A stretch of 64,000 nt of DNA from the NCBI GenBank assembly GCA_015680905.1, contig CM027378.1, positions 8,351,001 through 8,415,000 of the forward strand. Direction: 5' to 3'. A program made the translations under genes and the position numbers. Under the pieces are notes generated by a model. It had not been told where the DNA came from and made no database searches. It worked only from the letters and a program-made list of their open reading frames with translations. Shown here in pieces: positions 41,180-54,332 of this stretch. The DNA is from Coptis chinensis (Eukaryota > Streptophyta > Magnoliopsida > Ranunculales > Ranunculaceae). Position 1 is the stretch's first letter; each line of letters begins with the position of its first letter.

Positions 41180-42882
41180 ATTCCCATTTATTGAGAGATC
41201 TGGAGGGACTCCAAGTTCTTCAAGACTTGCTCCTAGAGTTTGAGAAGATTCTTCTGCTGAAGATGAAATTGAACTCAGGAGGAGCAAGAGACTTAGGACT
41301 AACACCTCTTTTGGACCAGATTTCCTTACCTTCTTGGTAGAGGATGATCCTCAGACCTATCCAGAGGCCATGTCATCTTCTGATGCTATTTTTTGGAGGG
41401 AGGCCATTCTAAGTGAATGTGAGTCCATTATAACCAATAACACTTGGGAGCTGGTTGAGTTGCCCTCTGGTTGTAAAACTATTGGAAATAAATGGTTATT
41501 TAGAAAGAAACTTAAGGCAGATGGATCCATTGATAAATATAAAGCGAGATTAGTAGCAAAAGGCTATAAACAGAGAGAAGGGTTTGATTTCTTTGATACC
41601 TACTCTCCTGTGACAAGGATCACATCTATCAGAATGTTAATAGCTTTTGATTTTACTCATAATCTCGTAATTCACCAAATGGATGTTAAAACGGCATTTC
41701 TAAATGGTGAATTACAAAAGGAGATATATATGGATCAGCCAGAAGGTTTTGTATTAGAAGGCCTTGAGAGAAAAGTTTGTAGACTAAAGAAATCTCTTTA
41801 CGGTCTCAAACAAGCTCCGAAACAGTGGCATGAGAAATTTGACAGTGTGCTAATCTCCAACGGTTTTAATATTAATGAGGCAGATAAATGCATTTATTGT
41901 AAATTTGAGAAACAGTCTGGTGTAATTATCTGTTTATATGTAGATGACATGTTGATCATCGGAACCAGTTTAGAGACCATCAATAAGACTAAATCTTTTT
42001 TGAGTAAGCATTTTGACATCAAAGATTTGGGTATTGTTAATGTCATTCTAGGCATTAAGATTGTGTATAATTCTGATGGAATTATTTTGACTCAATCTCA
42101 TTATGTAGAGAAAATGTTTAAAAGATTTAATCAATTTGACTGTGTACCTGCCAGAACACCATATGATCCTAGTATACATTTGACAAAAAACATTGAATCA
42201 GGTGTATCTCTTTTAGAGTTTTCTAGAGTTATAGGCAGCCTCATGTATCTTATGAACCGTACTAGACCAGACATTGCTTACGCCGTAAGCAAACTAAGCA
42301 AATACACCATTAATCCCAGCAATGAGCATTGGGATGCTCTTATCAGAGTATTGAGATATTTGAAATATACTTCAAATTATGGTGTTCATTATGGCAGATA
42401 TCTAGTTGTGCTTGAGGGGTACAGTGATGCCAATTGAATTGTTGATTCTCAGGAATCTAAATCCACTAGTGGCTATGTGTTCACTATGGCAGGAGGTGCA
42501 TTGTCTTGGAAATCTTCTAAGCAAACTTGCATTGCCCATTCCACTATGGAATTTGAGTTTATAGCTTTAGATAAAGCTAGTGAGGAAGCAGAGTGGATCA
42601 GGAATTTTTGATGGATATCCCGCTTTGGCCTAAACCTGTTCCCACTGCGTCTCTATTCAATCGCGGATAGCCAAGCTGCTATCTTGAGGGCCAAAAATAC
42701 TTCCCATAATGGGAAATCTCGACATATTCGTCGAAGACATAACACTGTGTGACAGTTGTTAAGAGATGGGATCATAGCTATTGACTTTGTGAGGTCAAAA
42801 GAAAATTTAACTGATCCTTTAACTAAAGGCCTGGCTAGAGAGCTGGTTTTTAGTACATCGAGGGGGATAGGGCTAAAGTCTA
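41180..42882 (+). pseudogene. Copia reverse transcriptase and RNase H
   Basis: The RT includes [41 protein letters not shown] and [12 protein letters not shown], then [18 protein letters not shown] and the catalytic [10 protein letters not shown] (about 41935). Later come RVIGSLMYL and [18 protein letters not shown] at 42435 replaces the usual Trp codon at the RNase H start; the frame resumes with [21 protein letters not shown] frameshift at about 42608 precedes the last part (DSQAAI in another frame, HIRRRHN, DPLTKGLAREL to about 42845). Confidence 0.9.
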
Positions 42883-43482
42883 TTAAAGACTAAGCCTATT
42901 TATATAAATCACCGATAACTGACACCCAACTTTTGTGAATGGAGATCCCAAGATCAAGGTTCAATGGGGAAACAAGTTATTTGCGTGATTTGTGGGGGTA
43001 CTACACCTAGAGTGAAAACTCTGTACCCATCCCTATAATGTATTAGTACCTTCTGTATCTTTTCAAGGATGAGTGAATACTCTTAATGCTTTCTATAGCT
43101 GGTTTTTCCAGTGGGGTGTAAGATACAATACACTCCTGATAAAGGCACCTATATGAGTGAGGAAGTAAAGCCGCTTCCTATGAGAACTTATAGGCTTGTT
43201 CTCTAGAGCACTCATGAAACCTGGGAAGCTCATGGCTATACGAGCACATCTAAGGGAACTCTATGATGATTTTTGAAGTTATGTGTGTTACCTATTGACT
43301 TGGCTTACATATATGTTGAACAGTTCAAAACTAAGGTCATTGGTCAACTAGTAATCCCGACAGACAAACACCAAGCGAAAGTTCAAGTTGAATGACACCT
43401 TCAGTCCATTCATAACTTCTTCATACTCCAGACATTCTTGTTTTTTCTTTTGTTTCTTTATAATTTCATTCATGTGGGGGAT

Positions 43483-44173
43483 TGTTGGAATCTTGAATGA
43501 AATTGTGTCCTCATGGGTTTGAACCCATAACCATAAGTCTCTACTACTCTCTAATGTGGGGGGCGTCCCACATTGGTTACTAAACTTAAGTCTTTTAAGT
43601 TTATATTGCTTTGTGTCCTCATGGAGGGATAGTGTAGAGAGATATAAGGAGGTGCTCGCGCGCACACAAGGTCGCCTTGGTTTGGGGGCTCTCGAGAGGT
43701 GGGAGCTCCAGAAAATCTTAGTGCGCGTATTTGGGCTTCGCGTGGGTGCGAGAACTGGGCTTGTTTTTGCAAATAAAAAATCTCTTTCTCTTTTGGTTGG
43801 TTTCAAAATAGTTGTTTCCAGAAAACAAAATCACGCCTTTCTTGCCCTAGGATCGAGCGTGCTTGCGTGATTCTTGCCTTTAGTTGCGACTTTGAGTTTC
43901 TATAAAACAAAACGTTTCCTGTTTCAAAGGAGATCCAATTCTTTTTTCTTCCAAAATAAAGAAACCCATGTCTGGAGTACTGAGAGTTCCAGAGAGTTTG
44001 TCATTTGCTGCTGACTGACTCTTCCACTGTTGTATACTGGGAGGCGTACGGCTGAGGCTGACAGCTATCTTACTGGCGGCGTTTTTCGTCTTAAGGAAAT
44101 TGTGCCGAGCACAATCCTCGGTGATAAGTTTCTAATACGATCTTATTTCTGTTTTGCTTTGCTAGATATCACA
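43483..44173 (+). repeat. Copia 3' LTR
   Basis: The partner of 38206-38904, with the same TGTTGGAATC start and GATATCACA end. The right target copy is attgt (44174-44178). Confidence 0.93.
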
Positions 44174-44178
44174 ATTGT

Positions 44179-44802
44179 TTAGGTTTATCTTGAATGATCA
44201 CAGAAGCCGTCGTGATTATGGTAGCGATCATATGAAACTCATTTGATCATCGTGCTCTCGAGCATTGATATGCTTTTCTCAGTTAAAGTCATGCTTTTCA
44301 GCATGCATAGCCAAGTCCTTTAACAACCAGGGCAAAGACATTCTACATCCACAACACCATGTTTTACAGCATTGTTGTCTGAGCTGAAACAGTTCCATCC
44401 TTGCTCTCTTGAGTCTCTTCGATACATTGCTGTAATCTCTAAACTTCTCATGGACACGCTTTGGATACTTGAAACCTCGTTCGGTTCGTGGTTTCCAGTA
44501 CACATGCACGAGTATGAAGTATTCTGTCACGAAATGTTAAAAGGATCACTAGGGGAGACGACCATGAACAAGAAAAATACTACCACTGAACTAAAAAAAA
44601 AAAAGAATTAGAATGTCATTCTGTGAACATAAGCTGATATTAAGATTTAACAATAATGCCTTCAAGATTAGGTTATAAGTTACAACTCATTAGTAGTGCC
44701 AATGGCAAAAGAATTTGGATTTGAAAGTTATCCCACAAAACAAAATAAATGAAATGATCATCTGTGTTGTAACTACAAATAACAGCTATAGATATAAACA
44801 TA
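44179..44802. other. Intergenic between two copia elements
   Basis: I recognise no gene. A minus-strand open stretch at 44530-44279 is Cys- and Lys/Arg-rich but matches nothing I know and has no visible splice partners. The segment ends with the left target copy tttat (44803-44807) of the next element. Confidence 0.4.
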
Positions 44803-44807
44803 TTTAT

Positions 44808-45432
44808 TGTTAGAATAGTTGTATGAACACAAAGCAACTAAAGTAGAACAGAAGGAACAGTAGCAATGAAGAAACAAGGACAAAGAAGAATCGGGAATAA
44901 CCAAGGCGCTGGATTAGGTCGTCCTTAAGGAAAGATTAAGCCCTTCCAATGGTGCGTAAAGGGCAAAGTGGCGTCTTCCTCACAGGATTCAATGGTTGGT
45001 TAAAGCAGCTGACTTTGCACTAGAACGGACTACCCTCTAGAACGCAATATAACTCTCTCTGGCGGTGTGAAGAAGAGAAGAAGAAAAGGACTGGTTTGAG
45101 TTTTCGTTTTCTCGCCGAGTTGAGTTTCGATCAAGTCTCTTTTCTCTATGGACTCACAAATCATATTTATAGAGGTTAGGAGGAAGAGAGACCAACTCCT
45201 AATAGAACACCAAACTTCTTTGCCAAGAAAAAGGCAAAACAAGTTTAGGCTATTGGTCTAACCACTACCCACAACAGTAAGCCCAAGCCCAAGCCCGAAC
45301 CCAACCCGATGTGGTGGATAACCAATGTGGGACTATCTACTATGCACTAAAGTGGAGAGAACACATATGGTTCATCTCCTCCACTTTGCACACACTCACA
45401 AGTATTTCGAAATACACTTAGAGATTCCAACA
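44808..45432 (-). repeat. 3' LTR of the minus-strand copia element
   Basis: On the plus strand it runs tgttagaatagttgtatgaa to gagattccaaca. Compared with the other LTR it shows many small indels. Confidence 0.9.
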
Positions 45433-45445
45433 ATCCCCCACTATT

Positions 45446-46599
45446 TCAAAATACTAATAGTCCCCCACTATTTTGGAATAGGATATTACAAAAGAAAAGG
45501 GTTAACGAAATGCCAGAGAGAATCGAAAAACAATGCATAAGATATTGGTGCTTTTCGGGGCTTGAACCGGTCGAGGGTAACATGTCTTATAATACGTGAA
45601 AGTGGTGGATTAAAAATCTTTGAACCAACATTCCCTTGTAGTAAAATAGAGGACATGCACCCACATTGCTCTTTCATTATATGCCCTGTTTCAAGGGTGT
45701 TATGCTTTTTTGGCCCCTCATATTTGCTGTGTTCCATGAATGCTCTAGAGTATTTGCCCGTATACTCATAAGAACCGACCCAGTTCTACATTCACGTAGG
45801 TGGATATCCATCAAGTGTACATTGCAGTTAAAATACACTATCTCATTATAAAATGGACTATGGATTCCAATAAGAGTAAAATAACTCATCCTTACTCATT
45901 GCAATTCAAGTTATACAAAGTATACAAAAATGCTATCTAGTCATAGGGTGGGGCGCCTCAAAGAAAGACAATAGCATACCAGAGTTTAATTTAGGTGACT
46001 TGTTTTTCCCTTTGAACCTAATTCATGGGATCTCCAATCACATAGGTGGGGTTGCCCATTGTAAGCCCTCTATCTAAGGCAAAAGTCCCATCCCCTCGAC
46101 GATATAACCACTTGCCTCCAAAGAAGTGGTGCGGTTAGACATGTGGCCAAACTAAGTCCAACCTAACATAATCTCTAGCATTTGCTTGATTAAGTTATAT
46201 CTCAACTTACATGTATTCTTTTCCCATTGCACATAAGATAACATGTCTTAGCTATTGCAATGAGACGGTTTGCAAAGCATATACACATCGAGGTCAAGTT
46301 TTAGAGCCAATGAGAAGATTTGCCAAGAGGTTGCTAACCCACTCAAAGATCATCACATGCCTTTTCTAAAGGCGATTAGCTTGGATGATATCCAAGACAC
46401 TCAATTTCCACCAAAGGTAAACACATAAACATTCTTCGGATCCGGTTTATAACATATTACCCTTCTAACAATGATGGAAATCTACTAAATATCGAGTCCA
46501 TAATCAATGGCTCGCTATAGTACTTGGATAATCTGACAATATACATCAAAGTTCCTTATAAGGACACAATGAGTTATCAGCTCAGTATGCCATTAATGT
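45446..46599 (-). other. Interior of decayed copia, 3' part
   Basis: This is where RNase H should be. I cannot follow a reading frame. No other feature is seen. Confidence 0.4.
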
Positions 46600-47240
46600 A
46601 GGCAATGTCATGTCTCACATACATTATCCATCAAGTACAATTGGCTACCAATGATATTGACATATTTAGTATGAGAAAACACAAGGAAATTATTTTTCAT
46701 AAGATGGATATATGCCACAAAAGGTGTTAACACATGCTTACTATCATAATACCCATACTTTTCAATGAAAAATATTTCTACTAAGTGCTGTAACAATATA
46801 ATGAGACCAACATGAGTTTTAATTCATATATTCACCAGTCATTCAATTATGTAGTGCCCGAAATTCCCTTATACCATCCGGCCGGTCTGGTTTAAGGTAC
46901 GCTGTGGCCTTCAACCATATTCAAACGTCAACATCTTGACAACCTGAATATAGCGATTCTGAGAAATGAGTTTAACAACATAATAAACTATCATTTTCAA
47001 TGACGGTTTATGACGTGTTTCAAATAGGAATTTCTCTGTCTCATACACATTCTCAATGCTAGCACTCATGATATTAAATCATCTAAACAAAGAGAGATTA
47101 ACACATATGTCTTGCTTTGCTCTAAAGAAAGTACACATTTTTATCAACAACGGTACTTTGACATCCATATGACACTAATATGTTGTTGAATTGCTCATGC
47201 CATTTATAGGCTTGAATCAACTCATACAAAGATTTAACTA
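46600..47240 (-). pseudogene. Copia reverse transcriptase remnant
   Basis: Minus-strand reading from about 47232 gives KSLYELIQAYKWHEQFNN and then GCQSTVVDKNVYFL, the copia segment after the first RT motifs. After many stops, 46796-46608 gives KYGYYDSKHVLTPF and YVNIIGSQLYLMDN, the segment normally some 80-100 residues later. The YVDD segment between them is not readable to me. Confidence 0.75.
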
Positions 47241-49844
47241 AATTGTATACCTTCACTCATCACGGTACTACTTGGTATTGTAGTTCCAAGACAACTACTC
47301 AACTAGAGTCTTTAGAATTACGTAGAAGAAATTCTAGTTATATGAGCAAGGTTTCAAAATAGTATAAATCTTGTCTCGATTGAAACCCCCGGCTATTATT
47401 ATTAGCATTGTATTTTGCAATACAACTATCACGCTTTTAGTTTTCTCTTGAAGATCCAATTCAACCTATAGATCCCCCAATAAATCAAGAGTCCGGTTTA
47501 GAGGAGTTGTATCCTTCAAAAAGGACACTTCTCATGCATTGCACAACTTCCTTATAGGTTAATGAATCTTCCTCAAGAAACATATAAACATCATCACCGT
47601 GAATGGTGGAAATACTCATTGATAGTCTTCCAAATTTCTTGTGCAGAAATAATGGGATTATCTTATGTAGTTCATTATGAACATTCAACCACTCTATGCC
47701 AATTTCTCAGAAACCACAACCTCAAATAAAATTAGCATATAAGACATTCAATAATAGTGTGGTATCTACAAAATTGTTATCACTCATGACAACTGAAAAC
47801 AAACATCACTATTATGAGTTTCACCAATGAATATCTAGTAGATAATTCTAGGTCTCAAAAAGACTTCTTTTAGATTCATTCACAATAGCCTTGGCAAGAC
47901 ACCCCCCACATTTTGAAGCATTTTTGGATAGGCCCAAGACCTTTCCATACTTTGTAGTTCAGTGTCTTTCCAATTATCTTGTGAGATGAACTATGGTAAA
48001 ACAGTGTTATGCATATGGGTCACCACCCCCCACAGTTCAATAGTTACTCAACATAATCAAACTTACATGCAAAACACATTATACCGCTACAAACACTAAA
48101 AGAAACAACAACAATAAAATGCACTCTTATGACAAGAATATATTTTACTCAAGTCTATGATTCTGGATCATATAAACATAGTCATATTATGTTCATGTTA
48201 TCTATATGAAAGGAAATCCACAAAAGATTCTAATGAATCTTAAAGAATAGAATAATCAGATGAAAAGGGTTTTACCCGAGATAATATCATTATCATCCTT
48301 CTTTTCATCATTCAACATTCCAACTATCATAGGGAGACAATCCACGCACTTGTACATCACCTTAGCTATTTATCCATAGTCATATGAGGATAATGCCTAA
48401 TAAGACAATCCACAAGCGTTACATCTCTTTGTCTAAAATAGTCACTAGAGGATATTGTCTAAGAAGACAATCCATAACCTTACATCTCCTTGACTAAATT
48501 AGGTTTAGGAGGATATGATTGTTTCCCATATTGTTTCCTCTCGTAGACAACGATACTCATTACTTAATAATATATGACATGGTTAAACTTCATGTCAATG
48601 TTAAATAATGCATTCATGGCAAACATGGTAAATATCATATCATAGGTTGGGGAAAAGTAAACTTTTAACTGTACCTCACAACAAAAAGTATACGATATTT
48701 AAGCAAATCTAGCATTTGAATATGCAAAACAACCGAGGACTTCACCTCCTCTTTTTACATGAGCTCAAGCAAGATAGGATACCCTATTAACAAGACCTCA
48801 AGTACTACCACAACATCTAATGGCTCAACCCATTAATGTCTTCAACTAGAAAAATTTACCAATAAACTATTATCAAGTTTAAAGTAAATCCATCCACGAT
48901 GATTAATATCCAAAACTAGCATGCTATACAACTTTAACATATGCTATATTGGATATATGCTACAAGTTACTTCATCTAACATGTATTTTCACAACAATAC
49001 AATTATAACCATCGTCTAACAACACGTTCACTCAATAAAGGTAAGCAATTTATGCATTGAATACATTATAATTACTATCCAAGATTTGAGTGTGGTTGAT
49101 ATTAAATATCTTAAGGTCACTCTTAGACCATCTACATACATCTACATATGTACAAAGAAAATAATATCAAACTACTTCTAGTCAAACCAATTAATTCCTC
49201 AGTGATAAACACGTATAATTTGTTGACTAGGTTATTAAAGAAGTTTAAGCTTAGGGATTTCCCTCCTAAGAAAAACTAGCATGCAACTCAAGGCAAGAAT
49301 ATTACCATATAATCAAACCAAAAGAATTGCAAAGAGTGAAAGAATACGATACCTAACCGATTGAAAAATCGGATTACCATATTTTCCTCCTAGAAAAAAC
49401 AGTTCAAAAGAACTGTAATTCTGAACCAGCTCATGAAGAATTGGGTATCAAGCCTTATACCACTGGAAAGCTCTTTGAATCAGCTATCTAACACAAAAAG
49501 CGGATTGCAAAACCGAGCTCTGAGCTGAAAGTTATAGCAGTTTCCGTAAAGAATGACGCAGCTGTCAAAAAGACGAACTTTGACGTTTTTCTTGATAGAA
49601 ATCTCAGATTTGACTCCCACAAACGTAGGAGTAAATTCTACAACCATATAGGGTTTGATAAACCACAAAAGATCAATAAATATTCAATCTTTAATTGGCT
49701 TCCCTACCAAAAACGAAATTATTAGAAAATTTCTAAAATCATAACCTAATAACACAAACAATAACTCAAAGTAAAATACTTATCTTTTGATTGTCATATT
49801 AAAGCACTTTTCTTTGTTCTACTACAAAACTCTTTCCTTAAGAT
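47241..49844 (-). other. Interior of decayed copia, 5' part
   Basis: The gag-protease-integrase position, but no recognisable domain remains in any frame. Next to the LTR (49844 leftward) the minus strand reads ATCTTAAGGAAAGAG. Confidence 0.4.
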
Positions 49845-50464
49845 TGTTAGAATAGTTGTATGAACACAAAGAACTAAAAGTAGAACGTATGAAAAAGATG
49901 AATGAAGAAACAAGGTGAGAAGCGGGAATAACCAAGGCGCGGATTAGTCGTCCTTAAGGAAAGATTAAGCCCCTTCCAATGGTGCGTAAAGGCAACAAGC
50001 ATGCCTTCCTCACAGATTCAATGGTTAACAGCGGCGACTTTGCACTAGAACGGACTACCCTCTCTAAGCAAAGAATATAACTCTCTCAAGCGGCGGAAGA
50101 AGAAGAGAAGAAGAAAAGGACTGGTTTGAGTTTTACGTTTTCTCCGAGTTGAGTTTTCGATCAAGTCTCTTTCTCTATGGACTCCACAGTCCTATTTATA
50201 GAGGTTAGGAGGAAGAGAGACCAACTCCTAATAGAACACTTGAAACTTCTTTGCCAAGAAAAAAGGCAAAACAAGTTTAGGCTATTGGTCTAACCACTAC
50301 CCACAACAGTAAGCCCAAGCCCAAGCCCGAACCCAACCCGATGTGGTGGATAACCAATGTGGGACTATCTACTATGCACTAAAGTGGAGAGAACACATAT
50401 GGTTCATCTCCTCCACTTTGCACACACTCACAAGTATTTCGAAATACACTTAGAGATTCCAACA
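49845..50464 (-). repeat. 5' LTR of the minus-strand copia element
   Basis: The partner of 44808-45432. On minus it starts TGTTGGAATCTCTAAG at 50464. The right target copy tttat is at 50465-50469, only 185 bp from the stop codon of the COV-family gene. Confidence 0.9.
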
Positions 50465-50653
50465 TTTATTACTATGTGTTCTCGTGTCAGTCGTCAAGAT
50501 GGGGGAACTTCGACCATACTTCAAGGCTCTCGGCATTCAGACTTCCAACTATTTTCTATCGTGCAGCTCATTAGTGTTCACTGAATTTCGACTTTTAAGT
50601 TGACAAAATTCCTCCAGGAATTAAAATCCGAAAAAGGGCAACAAATTCTATCA

Positions 50654-53600
50654 TTACACTTGTGGAGCTGCGAATATTGGGCTTCGGCCAACTCTTGCTG
50701 CCATAATGGCCTCTGCATCTATTGTGGTCAATATTTGAGGTATTGACATGCCTCCAGAAATAACAATTTCTGCATCATAGAGTAACCAAAAACCAGTTTC
50801 AGCAGAATTTTTGGAGAAAAACATTCTGCAACTAATTTTCCGACACATCGTAGTATCGTTCTTACCAATTCCTTCACGAACAGATAAATTCGGCCTCATA
50901 ATATCATTTGAGTGAACAAGGAAAATGTCTCCAATGTAGAGGTGGTTGGAAGGTATATAAACACAACATAGCTCCTCTTCCCCAGCACTTCTCCGAAGAA
51001 TCACTGTTGATGTAATAAAGCCAAACGCATATTCTCCAATACGTGGATGCCTAATTAAGGCCACCTCTTTGAAGGCATGGGTAGTCTGATCTGCAAAAGT
51101 GCTATATAAAGCTTAATAGCCTAGAATCATGAAAACTGAGGCTAAAAACTATTTTAAGCTTATTCACCTGGTGATATTGCAGCGCTAATTTGTTTTGAGG
51201 CTGTATAAATATAGCTTACAAATGGCATTTTCTTAATGAACCATTCTCCAAGACCAAGAACTGAAGCGCCCCACCATGAGGACATGAACACACCGACTAG
51301 GAAGATAAAAGTGAGAGAAGTGATGAATCCAAGACCTGAGTATAATCACAATCAACCAAGAATGAAAAGTTAAATATAGTTTCATGCTCCAGAATTCATG
51401 CTTGCAATACTCAACTTCACTAGGAAATCAGTCTCTTGACATCAAGATATCGTGTTCCTAGCTTTTGTACCAAGATCAGAGAATCCTGTTATCATCAAGA
51501 TCCCTTTCTGGTTGATAACGGTACTATTGAAAAGATTTTGTCTGGTTCAGCACAAGCAGACACACCTTTGCAAGAGCTCATCCGTAGTTCTGTACTCAAG
51601 TCTCCCTGGAGTTGTTATGTTTTCTATGGTCACATCACAATATCTTAGGTCATAAGTCTAATATTTTTTTTCCAGTCATTCATAGGTATGAATTTAATGT
51701 AGCTGTCGTTTACAATGACTTGTTTCAGTTTTAGGTAAATCCCACAGATCAGCTAATATATCGGCAAAGAGGCTGATACAATTATATTTCCAAACTAGAT
51801 GACCATTAAGCTTTGCAAGTAAGAAATGGACGTTAAAAAGTAGATGGTTATGATCCTGAATCAGCTTTCTCATATAGAAAAAAGTATAACTCGAGATTTT
51901 ACCAAATAAATGGATCCCAAGCTGAGTATAAACCGGGGAGAAGAAACCATCCACAAAATGAACGAATCCCCAAGTGATGTAGAATGTGATGGCTATGGGA
52001 AGAAGAATGACACTGCAACACATTGACAAGAAAATTACACACCATCCTAACGTATATAGTGACAAAATCAGTTGGAACTTGTTATAACAGGAACTTTCTA
52101 AAAGCAAACTAGATGAGTGAAACAAAAAGAAGAATCACACTGAAGCTACCCAATTACAATTCTAAAACCAAAAAGATTAATTGGGAAGCCTCATTTGTTT
52201 TCACATAGTCCATGTGACGCGTACAGCGTCAAATGAATTTTTTCTCATGATTTCACGACATTTATCAGAAGAAAGCTGCTCAAAGCAGTGGACAACCAAG
52301 GCTTGAAGATTGTGAAGTGAACCTCTATGAATGATATAGCTTAAACTGTGCGTAGGTCAAGGCTTGAAGCAAAGTTTCACTCCGCCGGGGAAAGTTACTC
52401 CAAGATGTTTTCCTACAATAATTTAGTAACTTATTGTGACACAGATCCACTAGAAAATTATGGACCTTACTCTGAAACTGCACAGTTTGACGACACATCA
52501 AATGGAAATTGAATATTACACAAGAGTATTGTTGTCAAATGGGGAAACTAGATCCAGTGAAGGCCTTTTACATACTGCAGTGACGCAATAAAATATCCTC
52601 CTCTGATGGAGACGGCAGATAGCTAAGAGAGTGAGTATTGTGGATCATAAAAATGGCAGGGATTCTTCTTGGGTTATCTCCATGGTCCATAACATTTTCA
52701 GAGATGTAAAATACATATGACTGAAAGGAAAAGACATAAATCTGCATGGTGAAGAACTTACCATCCTGTCATAAATTTCTTGGACAGCCAGCTCCTAATG
52801 ACTTTGGCAAATGCCTTCATAATTACCAAAAGAACAAAGCTTGTATGAAAAAAAGTTGGTAAGAAATAATTTATGTACAAAAGAAAGTTCATGATAAAAC
52901 AAAATCGTCAATTGCATGCCAAAAGAATACATGTTGAATGCGTGGACCATAGTTTTACTAAAATAAATCTAACAAACAAAACTGATGAAGTTGGTTTACT
53001 ATCTCCGTAATGAATCCCACAAATAGAGTTTTTACTAGATAAGCTGTTTCTCCCTACAAAAGCCTACTAGATAGCACAGGACTGGGAGAACTAGTTTACA
53101 GGGGGTAAGATGATGATGTTGTATAGAGTGACTTAATATAGGAATCAGTTCATCTTCGGGATATTAAAGTATGATGTTCTCACACATGAAAGTCCAAAGT
53201 GAACTATGGTGTTGTTGGGACTTGTAAAATTTGTCAATATCAGGTATTTACTATCCATCCCATCCCATATTCACATTTAACTTGTAAGGCACAGGACATG
53301 TGTTGGCCTCTGTATATAGGTATGTAGAGTGCCCGCACTTAGCTACATACCTGAGAAATGTGACATCATAAAATTACATATTTGTCTAGGTTCCGCTTGT
53401 CTGCTATTGCAATGTCGATGACTTTTCTAGTGTTGGGAAAACATTATTGCTTCGTTATATCGTCATATTACTTAGATGCAGAGCTCGTCACTAGTGTTAT
53501 CACTTCCCGATACTGTATCGACAATTTTTATCAATGAATATTAATCACTGGTCTAGTCAACAACAAATAATACTAGAGCTGTTTTATTCCAAAGAACTTT

Positions 53601-54332
53601 TATCTACGAGAATGCAGTTGAATTATTAAAAAGATGTATACGTTAGAGTACTTCTTATATTCGAAACATGTCATAAATGTAAGGCTCTTGAAGTACTAAC
53701 AATATGCTAGATTGTTAACTAAAATGCTCAAACTACACTATTACATAGTTCAAATCAATTATCACTACCGTTTGCTCCAATTCTCCCCAATTTCATACCG
53801 CATTTCTTTCCATTCATCGAATAAGAATATCTAACCAGGGACACACTGGCCTGTTAGGAGGTTTATGTAGGTATCCTACATGATCATTCAAACTTCAAAG
53901 AGCGTTTTCTTTGATTTTATGTTTAAAGCATCCCGCATTTTCGTAAGAAAGGTGTGTTCTAATCTACTCTCAGTTTATTTCATTGAAACCAATCGCCATA
54001 TCACTCAACATGAACATGGAATTTGCAACATCCATCTTCTTAATGAGTTTTATCTACAGCAATGCATAAAGCTTCAAATAAATAATACTAACATCATGGT
54101 AAATACAACATTGATTGAAACAACATTAGTAACGTAGAGTAAATATTGATAGGAAATACAATAGAGAAGGACATACTTCTTTGCCTGTGGTGTGATGAAG
54201 AGAAGAAGGCAAGGCCACGGAAGGTGCAGAAGGAGCAGATGGTTGTGAGTCATCTTCTTCAGGGATGGCTACTCCTCCTCCTACAGCTACAGGTATCAGA
54301 AGCTCTAGATCCCTCTCTCTCGTTGTTGCCAT
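50654..54332 (-). CDS. LIKE COV / CONTINUOUS VASCULAR RING family membrane protein (DUF502)
   Basis: A small integral membrane protein family of plants, linked to vascular patterning and Golgi-related traffic; no enzyme activity is known. Exons on minus: 54332-54177, 52814-52762, 52012-51903, 51335-51168, 51090-50866, 50769-50654. All introns are GT-AG and phases agree, giving 275 residues, near the family norm. The N-terminus has RERDLELLIPVA, the family start motif. Two hydrophobic segments follow: CVILLPIAITFYITWGFVHF (about 70-89) and GFITSLTFIFLVGVFMSSWW (about 109-128). Conserved later words are LGEWFIKKMPFV, IRHPRIGEYAFGFITS, EELCCVYIPSNHLYIGD, NLSVREGIEIVISGGMS. The tail after PQILTT is variable in the family. 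No breaks. Intron 1 (1.36 kb) is the largest. COV1 itself or an LCV paralogue cannot be separated by eye. Confidence 0.93.

Larger units (their letters stand above)
38206..44173 (+). mobile_element. Ty1/copia retrotransposon, nearly full length
   Basis: Two LTRs (38206-38904 and 43483-44173) enclose gag, protease, integrase, reverse transcriptase and RNase H in copia order. Flanks are atcgt on the left and attgt on the right, one transition apart. A purine tract gtgggggat directly precedes the 3' LTR. Inactivating changes are few: in-frame stops at 39806, 40751 and 42435, and frameshifts near 41165 and 42608. Most of the body remains readable, so it is younger than the other LTR elements in the window. 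Confidence 0.93.
44808..50464 (-). mobile_element. Decayed copia-type LTR retrotransposon on minus strand
   Basis: LTRs at 44808-45432 and 49845-50464 with perfect tttat target copies (44803-44807, 50465-50469). Orientation is minus. A purine tract, aatagtgggggat, precedes the left LTR on that strand, the LTR starts TGTTGGAATCTC, and TATA-like CTATAAATA lies in the LTR. RT words are also on minus: KSLYELIQ..KWHEQF near 47230 and NIIGSQLYLM near 46640. The 4.4-kb interior has so many stops that no gag or integrase can be followed, although the LTRs still align well. Confidence 0.88.

Noticed and set aside
44279..44530. Cys- and Lys/Arg-rich minus-strand ORF between the copia elements
   Set aside because: No match to a family I know, no splice partners, and overlapping open frames on both strands; too weak to call a gene.
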